Shown here: positions 55,006 to 63,679 of the stretch, piece by piece | Layout: each line of letters begins with the position of its first letter | Position numbering within the stretch: the first letter of the stretch is position 1 | The notes under the pieces: generated by a model | The model's database searches: none | Told to the model about the DNA's origin: nothing | What the model saw: the letters and a program-made list of their open reading frames with translations, nothing else | Assembly: GCA_900319245.1 (NCBI GenBank) | Contig: ONNQ01000006.1 | Coordinates: 1-64,000 of the forward strand | Direction: 5' to 3' | DNA from: an uncultured Lachnospiraceae bacterium | GTDB taxonomy: Bacteria > Bacillota > Clostridia > Lachnospirales > Lachnospiraceae | Length of the DNA stretch: 64,000 nt | Position numbers and translations under genes: made by a program

Positions 55006-55061
55006 ATCATAATGTCGTTTGATTAATCACACGATTGCGTTCTCCACTTAGTGATTAATCC
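55006..55061 (-). promoter_or_regulatory. Promoter/operator region of the LctP-family gene
   Basis: Two copies of TGATTAATC[A/C] (55020-55029, an exact palindrome, and 55052-55061) lie 32 bases apart, about three helical turns. On the minus strand TATGAT (55006-55011) may be the -10, so the nearer site would cover the -35 region. This is the layout of a repressor that binds two sites. Confidence 0.6.
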
Positions 55062-55202
55062 ACACATGTGGTATTATGGTTCATCTCGTCAGCGAACTCA
55101 ATTGCCAGTTTGGCTGTCACTGGGGATAATTCCACAGTTCTATGCGATTTGGGGCGCATATTCTGCTCTGCCTTTCTCCTTTTCCGTGTCTATATCCATC
55201 AA

Positions 55203-55234
55203 AAAGACCGCCGCACGTTTCCGTGCGGCGGTCT
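55203..55234 (-). terminator. Terminator of the GH3 gene
   Basis: A perfect 13-bp stem AGACCGCCGCACG/CGTGCGGCGGTCT with a 4-base loop and TTTTT on the minus strand, 69 bases after the GH3 stop. Confidence 0.93.
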
Positions 55235-55302
55235 CTCGCCATGTGCAGGATCACCCTGCATGCATCATTATGCGAAAAGTTCTGTTTTTAATCCGCAAGG
55301 GA

Positions 55303-58227
55303 TCAGTCCATCGTACCTGCTTTTCTCTTCTTGTAGTTGCTAAAGAACTTGGCAAGAAGGGCCAGGCAGATCACTGCAACGATTGCATCGACTGCATACA
55401 TCATGACTTTCCACTTAGCCATACCTTCGTTGAGGTTAACGGGATCATATGCACGGCTGTTGGCAACAACATAGAGAATGTTCTTGGCTGCGTCGCGCAT
55501 AGCCTTCTGGCCGCCGTTGGTGTCGCGGAATCTGACATCGTTGGTCTCTGTAGGATAGTTAACCAGCATCAGATCCGTGCCGTTACGGATTGCCTGGTCA
55601 GCGCTCATGTAACCGTAAACGCCGAAGTAGTCGGTCTCAACAAAACCTCTGAAGCCCCACTCATCGCGAAGGACCGTCTTGCACAGGGATGCGCTGCCGC
55701 CTGCCCAGCGGTTGCCGATGTAGTTGAAGGAGGACATTACTGCAAGGCAGTCCGCGTCCTTGACGCACTTCTCGAAAGGCTTGAGATAGATCTCACGGAT
55801 TGCCTGCTCATTGGACCATGTGCAGACCATGTCGCAGCGGTTGCCTTCCTGATCGTTCAGTGCAAAGTGCTTCATGTAGGCGTATACGCCGTTGTCCTGG
55901 GAACCCTTGACCGCATTGGATGCGATATAGCCGGACAGAACCGGATCTTCGGAGTAGTACTCGAAGTTACGTCCTGCGAAAGCCGTTCTGTGGTTGTTCA
56001 TAGCCGGTGCATACCAGCCGGATACATCCATCTCGTTAGCCATCTTGCCGATGCTGTCGCCGAACTGATATGCCAGATCCTTGTTCCATGTAGCAGCAAT
56101 GGTAACGCCTACAGGGAAGCCGATGGAACCGACGCCGGTGAAGTTGTTGTTGATGGAAGCAGGGCCGTCGCAGTCGTTGGTGCGGACCTTGCCGATGCTG
56201 TCGACAGAGTTGGTCTGATATCCGCCGAGGGAAATGACCGCGTTCATGTCGTCGAGGCTCATCTGATCCATGAGCTGGTCCCACTTGGGATCATCCTTGT
56301 CAAGACCGCGCATATCGACGAGCTTAAGGCCGTTGGAAGCGCCAGTCGTAATCGCTTCCGCATTGGGATCTTCATCCGCTGCCGTCGCTTCCGCCGTCAG
56401 ATAGTTGCTGATGTTGTAGAAGGTTGCCTTTGCGTCTGCAGGCATCTCATAGCTTGCAGGTTCAGCCACAGCTGTCGCATAGTTGGCGAATCCATCCGCA
56501 CGGGACAGATATTCCACTTCGCCTGCTGCGTAATCAAACTGGTTGGTCGCTGTGATCAGATCGCTTTCGCGCTTGTTGTCGCCGTTATAGGTCTCTGTTG
56601 CAGCTACCGTAAAGGTCTTGGAATCGATCTTGTTGTGAGAATCCGTGTTGATCGAGATCTCATAGTCGCCAGCCTCAAGAACATAGCCCTTGGCATTCTT
56701 GTAGTCATAGGACATCAGCTCTTCCTTGCTGATCTCAATGTTGACAGTCTCGGAAGCGCCGGGCTCCAGCATGCCGGTCTTCTCGAACTGTACGAGGTTT
56801 GCGGAAGCCTTCTCAATGCCGCCGTTGGTGTAAGGCGGATTGGAGTATACTTCGACGACATCCTTACCTGCTACGCTGCCGGTATTGGTGACGTCAACTG
56901 TGAAGGAGATGGAATCGCCGTTGTCGGTGATCTCGCTCATCTTCTGTGTGAAGGTCGTATAAGACAGACCATATCCGAAAGGATACTGTACGAAGCTGTC
57001 ATAGTCGAGGAAGCCTTCTGCCGCTGCTGTCTCATAGAAACGATAGCCGACATAGATGCCTTCCACATAGTTTACGAAGGACGGAATCGCTGTGGACTCT
57101 GTGCCTGTGAAGCCAACGGAAGTGTACTCGAACTCACTCATATTGGTGTAGTTGAAGTCACCGAAGTTGCTCCACCAGGGGGTCTCTTTGAGATTATAGA
57201 CCAGTGTATCCACGGTCTTCGCGGAAGGGTTGACCTTACCGGAAACAACCTCGCCGAGCGCTGTCATACCGATGTGTCCGCCGGGAGCCGCCCAGATGAG
57301 GCCCTTGATCTGCGGATACTGCTCAACGAAACCAAACTCGAATGCGTTGGAGCCGTTGTAAACGACAATGACGTTTTCGAAGTTTGCGCAAACCAGTTCC
57401 ATCATCTCTCTCTCACGGTTGTTGAGCATCAGATAGTGGTCGCCTGCGTTCCAGTCGTTGCCCTCGTTGAGGGTATCGTCATAGGTTGCTGCTCTGTAGG
57501 TTGTGCCGTCCTGATAGGTGCCGTCGATGATCGCCTGCACGTCAGTGGGAAGGTCTGCGCCTTCTCCGCCGGGACGGGAGATTACGACCATAGCGGTGTC
57601 GGAGAATGCCTTCGCATTCGCCATCATGTCATCGGTGTACGCGCTCACATTGGGCTCGGGCAGCGTCCAGTCCTGGGCCCACATACCGCATACCGGGCGA
57701 TCTGCCTTATACGTGGTATAGAAATCGCTCAGCTCGGTGTTGGTTTCGATTCCGGCATCGTTCAGACTCTGCAGTAAGCTTACGGAATCATAGGCCTCGT
57801 TCAGCGCGCCGGATCCGCCGCCGCCCAGCATCGGATTGGTGGAAGCCCAGCCAAAGACGTTCAGCTTGGAACCCTCCGCCATAGGAAGCACGCCCTCGTT
57901 CTCAAGAAGCATTGTGCCTTCCTCCGCGATCGCGATCGCCAGCTCGGAAGCCGATTTGGATGTTTCTTCGTCGATCGTGCCGCTGCCGCTTACAAGATCA
58001 AGCATTGTGCTCATGGGACCTGAACAGATCATGTTCACACAGATGCAGATGCCTGCGATCGCTGCGATAAACGCAGAACCCCGGATGAGCCTTTTCGCCG
58101 GCTTTGCCATCTTCATGACAGCAATCTGGATTACGATAGCTGCCGCAATAATGACGCCGATTGCGATCAAGTAAGTCTTGATCGAATTAATGACGTTCAT
58201 AACGTCACTCATGTTAATAGATAACAT
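55303..58227 (-). CDS. Membrane-anchored GH3 beta-glucosidase with permuted domain order
   Basis: The 974-residue protein has two N-terminal membrane helices (about 16-38 and 48-66), then the GH3 C-terminal-type domain (about 90-420; LLENEGVLPM, FGYGLSYTTF), an Fn3-like segment (about 430-560), and then the TIM-barrel domain (about 660-900; GFRGFVETDYFG with predicted nucleophile Asp866, KHFALNDQE). A last membrane helix (about 938-957) and a basic tail close it. The barrel normally comes first in GH3; the reversed order is known in a few rumen-type enzymes. The substrate is a beta-glucoside or xyloside by family. The ATG has GGGGAGG upstream. Confidence 0.88.
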   Translation of the reverse strand: MLSINMSDVMNVINSIKTYLIAIGVIIAAAIVIQIAVMKMAKPAKRLIRGSAFIAAIAGICICVNMICSGPMSTMLDLVSGSGTIDEETSKSASELAIAIAEEGTMLLENEGVLPMAEGSKLNVFGWASTNPMLGGGGSGALNEAYDSVSLLQSLNDAGIETNTELSDFYTTYKADRPVCGMWAQDWTLPEPNVSAYTDDMMANAKAFSDTAMVVISRPGGEGADLPTDVQAIIDGTYQDGTTYRAATYDDTLNEGNDWNAGDHYLMLNNREREMMELVCANFENVIVVYNGSNAFEFGFVEQYPQIKGLIWAAPGGHIGMTALGEVVSGKVNPSAKTVDTLVYNLKETPWWSNFGDFNYTNMSEFEYTSVGFTGTESTAIPSFVNYVEGIYVGYRFYETAAAEGFLDYDSFVQYPFGYGLSYTTFTQKMSEITDNGDSISFTVDVTNTGSVAGKDVVEVYSNPPYTNGGIEKASANLVQFEKTGMLEPGASETVNIEISKEELMSYDYKNAKGYVLEAGDYEISINTDSHNKIDSKTFTVAATETYNGDNKRESDLITATNQFDYAAGEVEYLSRADGFANYATAVAEPASYEMPADAKATFYNISNYLTAEATAADEDPNAEAITTGASNGLKLVDMRGLDKDDPKWDQLMDQMSLDDMNAVISLGGYQTNSVDSIGKVRTNDCDGPASINNNFTGVGSIGFPVGVTIAATWNKDLAYQFGDSIGKMANEMDVSGWYAPAMNNHRTAFAGRNFEYYSEDPVLSGYIASNAVKGSQDNGVYAYMKHFALNDQEGNRCDMVCTWSNEQAIREIYLKPFEKCVKDADCLAVMSSFNYIGNRWAGGSASLCKTVLRDEWGFRGFVETDYFGVYGYMSADQAIRNGTDLMLVNYPTETNDVRFRDTNGGQKAMRDAAKNILYVVANSRAYDPVNLNEGMAKWKVMMYAVDAIVAVICLALLAKFFSNYKKRKAGTMD

Positions 58228-58339
58228 ACTTTTCCTCCCCTTAAAGTTAAATACAACTACTAAGCAATTGTAGCAAAAATAGCTGTATTTTTATGCAGGC
58301 ATGGCACAAGCAGTAATCAAAATGGCATAAACTGAATCA

Positions 58340-59224
58340 TCAATTCACCGCTATGCTATACACAGCTTTAAAGGTTTCACCCGGCATCGCGCACTGCTCT
58401 TCATATTTCTCCGGAAGTTCTCCCGTAAATCCCTTATTGTCAACCCGGCCGATCCAGGGCTCCAGGCAGATGTAAGGCGCGTCCGTCTTGGGCTTGGACC
58501 AGACGCCGACCGACGGAAATCCCTTGCACTCGATCGTGACATAGGGCGTTTTGTCGGGATAGTGGATCGCCACTTTCTCTACCTGTCCTCCGTCAAAGAT
58601 AAAGGCGTCATTGTCAAACAGATCCATCGTGACCTTCATAAATCCGCCGTCCAGCTGCAAGGTATGAGGATGCTCCGCATCCGCGGCTTCCGCGACCGGA
58701 TCAAGGTATACGTATTCCAGCGTATCTTTCCCCTCGAACACGACGTAATAGTCATCCTTCTTCGTTCCGGCAAGAACCGGAACGTTGAACGCAGGGTGTG
58801 CGCCGATGGAGAAATACAACGGTTCGTCCTTGGAGGGATTGGTGACGCTCCACTCCACATACACCTTATTGCCCTCGATGCGGTGCGTGATCGTAAGTTC
58901 AAAATCGAAGGGATACTTCTTGCGGGTCTCCTCATCGGATGTAAGAACGTAGGTGATGGAATCTTCTGTGACGTCAACGAGCGTAAAGTCCATATCTCTG
59001 GCAAAACCGTGCTGTCCCATGGGATAGCTGACTCCCTTGTAACGGTACTGCCCGCCGCAAACCTTTCCTACGAAAGGAAAGAGAACGGGCGCATGGCGAT
59101 TCCAATATTTGGGATCTGCCTGCCAGACCACCTCGTGTTCCCTCTTCTTGTCATAAATGCCGCAGAGCTCGGCGCCGTGTGCGGCGACTGCGATCCGGAT
59201 CCTGTCATTTTCCAAATAGTGCAT
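58340..59224 (-). CDS. Aldose 1-epimerase-family protein (LacX-like)
   Basis: The 294-residue galactose-mutarotase-fold protein resembles LacX-type epimerases: HGAELCGIYDKKREHEVVWQ, PVLFPFVGKVCGG, QHGFARDMDF, SIGAHPAFNVP and CLEPWIGRVD. Such enzymes convert alpha and beta anomers of aldoses. ATG at 59224 has GGAG six bases upstream; the frame is open to 59251. It is 113 bases downstream of nothing on its strand except the choline operon, so it is probably a separate unit, near the GH3 gene that would release glucose. Confidence 0.87.
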   Translation of the reverse strand: MHYLENDRIRIAVAAHGAELCGIYDKKREHEVVWQADPKYWNRHAPVLFPFVGKVCGGQYRYKGVSYPMGQHGFARDMDFTLVDVTEDSITYVLTSDEETRKKYPFDFELTITHRIEGNKVYVEWSVTNPSKDEPLYFSIGAHPAFNVPVLAGTKKDDYYVVFEGKDTLEYVYLDPVAEAADAEHPHTLQLDGGFMKVTMDLFDNDAFIFDGGQVEKVAIHYPDKTPYVTIECKGFPSVGVWSKPKTDAPYICLEPWIGRVDNKGFTGELPEKYEEQCAMPGETFKAVYSIAVN

Positions 59225-59295
59225 GATCCTCTCCCCCTTTCCATAAAGCAAGAGTTAATTCTAATGTCGTATCTATTGTATCACAGAATCATTCC

Positions 59296-60840
59296 TCATT
59301 TTTCACCGATCTCTTCCAGATAGCTCTGTGCGTCCCGGATGAAGCTTGCGATGATCAGCATGATGACCAGCCCGATCGGAAAGGCCGCGATGATCGACAC
59401 GGTCTGCAGATTATTCATGGAGCCCTCGCTGAAGATCAGCGCGATAGGAAGCATGATCAGGAGGATGGCCCAGAAGAGCTTCATGCGAGTGCCGGCCTCC
59501 TGCCCTTCCCTCAGCTCCCGGTAGCTGTACTGCGAAGCAACCAGCGTGATGCTGTCAAAGCTCGTCGCGTAAAAGGCGATCATGGATGTGACCAGCACCA
59601 CCAGCACAATGCGCCACATGGGAAGCGTCTGGATCACCGCGATCACCGTCGCGTAGAGGTCACCGCCGGACTGCGCAAAGAACCCCAGTACGTCAAAGGT
59701 TCCATGCATCTGCAGGCCCAGTCCATAGTTGCCGAGTATGATAAAGGAAATGAGCGTGCTGGCCACGCCGAATATATACGTGCCAAGAATGACCTGCTTG
59801 ACCGTCCTGCCCCGGCTGATGCTGCCCATGAAAAAGGGCGACGCCACCGCCCAGACCATCCAGTAGGCCCAGAAGAAGATGGTCCAGTTCTGCGGAAAGT
59901 TGGTCTCACGCAGGGGATCGGTCCAGGTGCTCAGCACGATAAAGTTCTGCATCATGTTGCCAAGGGCAGAAAATCCCGTCTCAATGATATACACAGGCTG
60001 TCCGCCGAATATAAGGACATATCCCAGCAGCACTCCAAAGAGCGCCATGCAGGCGTTGGCCAGCCAGGATACTCCCTTGATTCCCTTCAGGACCGCAATG
60101 GTATAGACCAAGCAGATCACGATGAGAATAGCAATCGTCATAAACTTGGAGCCTGGGATTCCGAAGAGCGTCGTGAGCGCCAGTGACAACAGAGGGGTGG
60201 CCACAGAGAAGGTCGTAGCCGTCCCGGCGATCAGCGCAATCACAGCCAAAATATCGATCAGCTTTCCCTGCCATCTGTCCGTCCGGTCTCCCAGAATAGG
60301 CCGGCACGCCTCGGAATACTTCTGTTTGCTGCGCTTTCTGACATGCAGCATAAAGCCGAAGCAGGCCGCCAGCATGGCGTAAAAGCTCCAGGGAATAAAT
60401 CCCCAGTGAAAGAGCGGATAGGTGCTGGCCCAGTCCTGAATGGATCCCATCTTCGCGATGTGTGACTCCTGCGCATAGGAGATCCACTCGCAGAAGGAAT
60501 AGAACAGGATGTCCGCCGCCAGTCCGCAGGTGAACACCATGGCACCCCAGGTGAAGAACTTGTACTGCGGCTTCTCGCCCGGCTTTCCCAGTGTGATCTG
60601 TCCAATCGGCGAAAAGCTCACCCACAGCGACACGATCAGGACGCCGAGTCCCACGATCAGATAGTAAGTGCCCATCTCGTTGCCCAGAAAGCCGCGGATC
60701 GCGCTGAGCGCACTCGTCGATTGCTCGGGCTTTATAATAAAGAAGAGACACAGTGCAAAAATGGCGGCGAACGGATACAAGGTCGTTGCCGGGTCGATCA
60801 ATCTCCTGTTATTGCTCTCTGTATTTAATCCTTTGCTCAT
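59296..60840 (-). CDS. BCCT-family transporter (choline/betaine/carnitine type)
   Basis: The 514-residue protein has 12 predicted membrane helices with the BCCT pattern FFWAYWMVWAVASPFFMGSISRGRT. BCCT proteins take up quaternary ammonium compounds. Next to choline kinase and cytidylyltransferase genes, choline is the natural substrate; this would take the place of LicB. ATG at 60840 has GGAG seven bases upstream, so I do not use the open frame to 60999, which would overlap the licC-like gene in full. Confidence 0.92.
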   Translation of the reverse strand: MSKGLNTESNNRRLIDPATTLYPFAAIFALCLFFIIKPEQSTSALSAIRGFLGNEMGTYYLIVGLGVLIVSLWVSFSPIGQITLGKPGEKPQYKFFTWGAMVFTCGLAADILFYSFCEWISYAQESHIAKMGSIQDWASTYPLFHWGFIPWSFYAMLAACFGFMLHVRKRSKQKYSEACRPILGDRTDRWQGKLIDILAVIALIAGTATTFSVATPLLSLALTTLFGIPGSKFMTIAILIVICLVYTIAVLKGIKGVSWLANACMALFGVLLGYVLIFGGQPVYIIETGFSALGNMMQNFIVLSTWTDPLRETNFPQNWTIFFWAYWMVWAVASPFFMGSISRGRTVKQVILGTYIFGVASTLISFIILGNYGLGLQMHGTFDVLGFFAQSGGDLYATVIAVIQTLPMWRIVLVVLVTSMIAFYATSFDSITLVASQYSYRELREGQEAGTRMKLFWAILLIMLPIALIFSEGSMNNLQTVSIIAAFPIGLVIMLIIASFIRDAQSYLEEIGEK

Positions 60841-60860
60841 ATTCTTTCTCCAGATTGCTT

Positions 60861-61571
60861 TCAATGAATACCGGCGTAGGTCTGATCCACAGCGATGAGT
60901 TCTGCAAGACTGTCGATTTCTATGATGTCCTCTGCCCGCATGGGACGGATGCCGAGCTGATATTCCTCGGGATGACAGAACAGCGCCACGTCGTCCCAAT
61001 AGATCTGCCGGTTCTCCTTCTCTTCAAATTCCAGTTCCAAGTGCCCCTTGAGCCGCGCGCCGTCTTCTGCCGACCAGCGGCTGATGCTGTAGAGCTGCCA
61101 GCCATGACTGCCACCCGTTCTGGAGCAGTGCGTCACGATCCCGTCTTGCACCGTCATGAGCCATTCTCTGGTCTCCTCATCGGTCCACACTGCATTGTAG
61201 CCGGACCGCTCAAATTCTGGTGCCAGTATAGAAGGATCGTAAATGATCTGGTCTCCGTCCAGGATCATGCAGTCGCCGAGATGCTCTCTTGCCACATACA
61301 GCGACGAAATGTTGTTGCAGGTCTCAAAATAGGGATTCTCAATCAGCTCCACCCCCGGATACAGGGATCGCAGCTCCTCAAACTGCTCCTTGAGATAGCC
61401 GACGACAATGTAAATCTCCCGGATTCCGTTGGTATGAAGCCCCTCGATCACCGTTTCGATCATGCGCCGTCCGTTCACGCGGATCAGCGGCTTGGGCGTC
61501 TGTTCCGTGAGCGGATGCATCCGCTCTCCCTTTCCGGCCGCCATGATGATCGCTCTTGACACTTTATGCAT
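60861..61571 (-). CDS. licC: LicC-like choline-phosphate cytidylyltransferase
   Basis: The 236-residue nucleotidyltransferase has AIIMAAGKGERMHPLTEQTPKPL cut here to MAAGKGERMHPLT, MILDGDQII and IYWDDVALF, with a C-terminal EDIIEIDSLAEL, all close to the LicC pattern. It would form CDP-choline from CTP and phosphocholine. ATG at 61571 has GGAGG nine bases upstream. It overlaps the upstream fusion gene by eight bases and lies 20 bases before the transporter gene. Confidence 0.9.
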   Translation of the reverse strand: MHKVSRAIIMAAGKGERMHPLTEQTPKPLIRVNGRRMIETVIEGLHTNGIREIYIVVGYLKEQFEELRSLYPGVELIENPYFETCNNISSLYVAREHLGDCMILDGDQIIYDPSILAPEFERSGYNAVWTDEETREWLMTVQDGIVTHCSRTGGSHGWQLYSISRWSAEDGARLKGHLELEFEEKENRQIYWDDVALFCHPEEYQLGIRPMRAEDIIEIDSLAELIAVDQTYAGIH

Positions 61572-63405
61572 GTATATCTTCCTCCACTTCCTGTGCCATT
61601 TCACTCATCAATTCTCTGGTATATCGATAGTAGTCCTTGGCATAGCGGTACTGCCGCAGCGAATATTCGCCAAATTCTACGCCAAGAAGCAGTTTATATT
61701 CGCACCAATTGCTCCACAGAAGACCACAGGCTGCTATGTAGGCGTATATTTTGGCAACGGTCTGCAGTGGCACGCCGTCCAATACATGCTGTGCCTTTGC
61801 AGTTCGAATATCCTCTGCTTCGATCGCCCGATCCGGATCCCAATACAGCCCGATCAGCCGGTCCACACAGCTCTTGTCGTACATGCTGTAGATGCAGAAC
61901 ATGGCAATATCCACATGAGGATCCTGCATGCCGGCGTACTCCCAGTCTGTCAATTGCAGCTGTTCCCTGCCTTCCGCATCCTTGTAGAAAAGGAAATTAT
62001 CCGGCACCGCGTCTATATGTGTCAGCACCGGTGCACTCGCATACTTGTCAATAAAGGGCTTCAGGGACAATACGCGTTCCTTGGTCCTCTCGTAATCCCT
62101 ATAGACCGAAGGCTGTCCGCCTCGCAGGTTCTCGTAGAACTCGGTCTGCCCGAATATGTCAAAAACGTGCCCAACCTCGATCTTCATCTCGTGGAAGCTG
62201 CGCAGCTTCTTCATGCAGCGCCTCAGGTCGGAAATCGACTCCGCATCGCACACGCGCACGCCTTCCAGATAGCGGGTGATCTTATACCCGGTCACCGGAT
62301 CGATGTAGACGGGATCATCGCAGAGTCCCCTTCCTGAGATTGCTCTGTAGACGTCCGCCTCCTGGGCCCGATTAATCAACTTGTCCGTCCCCTCGCCGGG
62401 CACGCGCATGATGTATTTGCCGCCCCGACAGGTAAAGAGGAAGGATCGGTTGGTCATGCCCTTCTTGAGCACCTCGATCTCCCTGATCTCCTCCGCATCA
62501 CAGGAAAAGACCTGTTGAATGACACCAATGACCTCCGACTGGAGCTGACTGGATCCGCTGTCCAGATCCCGTAGCTGCTCGTAGGTATTGATCTCCACGG
62601 CATTTTCCGATGACACGATTCTGGCCGGGATGATCATCTTCCCACGATCGTACAGCGCCTCTTCCCAGAAAGCCCCATCCTTGCCAAATGTGCCGCAAAG
62701 CGTGCGGATTCGTTCTCGCACTGTCTCTGCCGTCTTCCCCTGCAGGTAGGCAATGCCGATCATGGCGTTGCCGGTCCCATCGGCCGCCACCAGCTCCCGC
62801 TTTCGGTTGACGCGGACATCGCTCTCCGGATCCTCACGGTCACTGACCATGTACCAGGAGTAGAGCTCGCAGGCGCTGAAGGGATTTTCTGCACACCAGA
62901 TGTCGCAGGGCACAATATAGGCATTATCGATGTGATCCAATACCAGTTTCATGGAATACAGGTTGTTCCTGGACGCATATTCCCGGTTCACGATCAGCTG
63001 CACGCCGTATTCATCGATCAGATAATCGAACTTCTCCTTCATGAAGCCCACGACCACATAGATTTCGTAGATGCCGGCCTCATGAAGCTGCAGGATCTGC
63101 CGCTCGATCAGTGTCTGTCCATTTACCTCCAGAAGTGCCTTGGGGGACTCCAGGTTGATAGGCACCATGCGCATGCCGAATCCCGCGGCCAGTATGATCG
63201 CCCTGCGCGGTCTGTGCTCCTCTCCCAGCGCTGCCGCCTTTTCCGTCAGCTGTATGTCCGCGTTCAGATAGCCCTCCTTCTCCAGGCTGCGCAGTGAACG
63301 GTTGACGACCCCCAGTGAGTGCCCCGAGTCTTCCGCCAGAATTCTCTGGCTGACGAAGGGCTTATTCATTAATATTTTCATGATATCAAGCTCTTGGATG
63401 TTCAC
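61564..63405 (-). CDS. licA: HTH-nucleotidyltransferase-choline kinase fusion (LicC/LicA-like)
   Basis: The 613-residue protein has three parts. Residues 1-60 are a winged-helix-like segment (QELDIMKILMNKPFVSQRIL, GVVNRSLRSLEKEGYL). Residues about 68-290 are a sugar-nucleotidyltransferase-like domain (IILAAGFGMRMVP, KALLEVNGQTLIERQI). Residues about 300-600 are a LicA-type choline kinase (MTNRSFLF, HIDAVPDNFLF as Brenner motif, LTDWEYAGMQDP). It would phosphorylate choline and perhaps also use it in nucleotidyl transfer. GTG at 63405 is the start: GGAGG is five bases upstream, while the ATG at 63417 has no site. The HTH may let the enzyme regulate its own operon. Confidence 0.88.
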   Translation of the reverse strand: MNIQELDIMKILMNKPFVSQRILAEDSGHSLGVVNRSLRSLEKEGYLNADIQLTEKAAALGEEHRPRRAIILAAGFGMRMVPINLESPKALLEVNGQTLIERQILQLHEAGIYEIYVVVGFMKEKFDYLIDEYGVQLIVNREYASRNNLYSMKLVLDHIDNAYIVPCDIWCAENPFSACELYSWYMVSDREDPESDVRVNRKRELVAADGTGNAMIGIAYLQGKTAETVRERIRTLCGTFGKDGAFWEEALYDRGKMIIPARIVSSENAVEINTYEQLRDLDSGSSQLQSEVIGVIQQVFSCDAEEIREIEVLKKGMTNRSFLFTCRGGKYIMRVPGEGTDKLINRAQEADVYRAISGRGLCDDPVYIDPVTGYKITRYLEGVRVCDAESISDLRRCMKKLRSFHEMKIEVGHVFDIFGQTEFYENLRGGQPSVYRDYERTKERVLSLKPFIDKYASAPVLTHIDAVPDNFLFYKDAEGREQLQLTDWEYAGMQDPHVDIAMFCIYSMYDKSCVDRLIGLYWDPDRAIEAEDIRTAKAQHVLDGVPLQTVAKIYAYIAACGLLWSNWCEYKLLLGVEFGEYSLRQYRYAKDYYRYTRELMSEMAQEVEEDIHA

Positions 63406-63434
63406 GAACACCTCCATTTACTATTTTGGTGAAC
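63400..63434. promoter_or_regulatory. Inverted repeat at the start of the choline operon
   Basis: GTTCAC (63400-63405) and GTGAAC (63429-63434) form an inverted repeat that spans the ribosome site and first codon of the fusion gene. It could be an operator or a translational control hairpin. Confidence 0.4.
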
Positions 63435-63442
63435 TTTCAATC

Positions 63443-63471
63443 ATCATATGACAAAGCGCCGACTCTGTCAA
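63443..63471 (-). promoter_or_regulatory. Promoter of the choline operon
   Basis: On the minus strand TTGACA and TATGAT are 17 bases apart, giving a near-consensus promoter 38 bases upstream of the GTG start. Confidence 0.85.
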
Positions 63472-63482
63472 TAAATCCCCTA

Positions 63483-63511
63483 TTGACAGTCCTCTCTGTC
63501 TGTGTTATTGT
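63483..63511 (+). promoter_or_regulatory. Promoter of the GntR-family gene
   Basis: TTGACA and TATTGT are separated by 17 bases. The -35 mirrors that of the divergent choline promoter; the two hexamers are 11 bases apart. Confidence 0.8.
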
Positions 63512-63517
63512 CGTATT

Positions 63518-63551
63518 GTATTAAGTAACTAATACAGTATTACAATAGTAC
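63518..63551. promoter_or_regulatory. Probable GntR operator
   Basis: GTATTA-AGTAAC-TAATAC is a perfect inverted repeat just after the -10 element, followed by GTATTACAATAGTAC with a second GTA...TAC pair. The GTxTA...TAxAC form is typical of YtrA-type GntR sites, so autorepression of the downstream gene is likely. Confidence 0.65.
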
Positions 63552-63577
63552 AACATACAAGTGAGTTGATCAGAATT

Positions 63578-63649
63578 GTAAGAAGTGCAGTACGAAGTAT
63601 AGTTAGAAGCACGACAAGACGTATTGCAAGAATTGTAGTAAGAAACGCA
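63578..63649. repeat. Six degenerate 12-bp tandem repeats in the GntR leader
   Basis: Six consecutive 12-base units share the core pattern NNAAGAANNNNA: GTAAGAAGTGCA, GTACGAAGTATA, GTTAGAAGCACG, ACAAGACGTATT, GCAAGAATTGTA, GTAAGAAACGCA. They fill most of the leader between promoter and start codon and have no ATG. Confidence 0.6.
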
Positions 63650-63679
63650 ACAGTAGACTCATAGGAAACGGAGGAACAC

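Noticed and set aside
55051-57777. A 908-codon plus-strand open frame
   Set aside because: It lies opposite the GH3 gene, has no ribosome binding site, and its translation has no domain pattern. It reflects codon bias of the real minus-strand gene.
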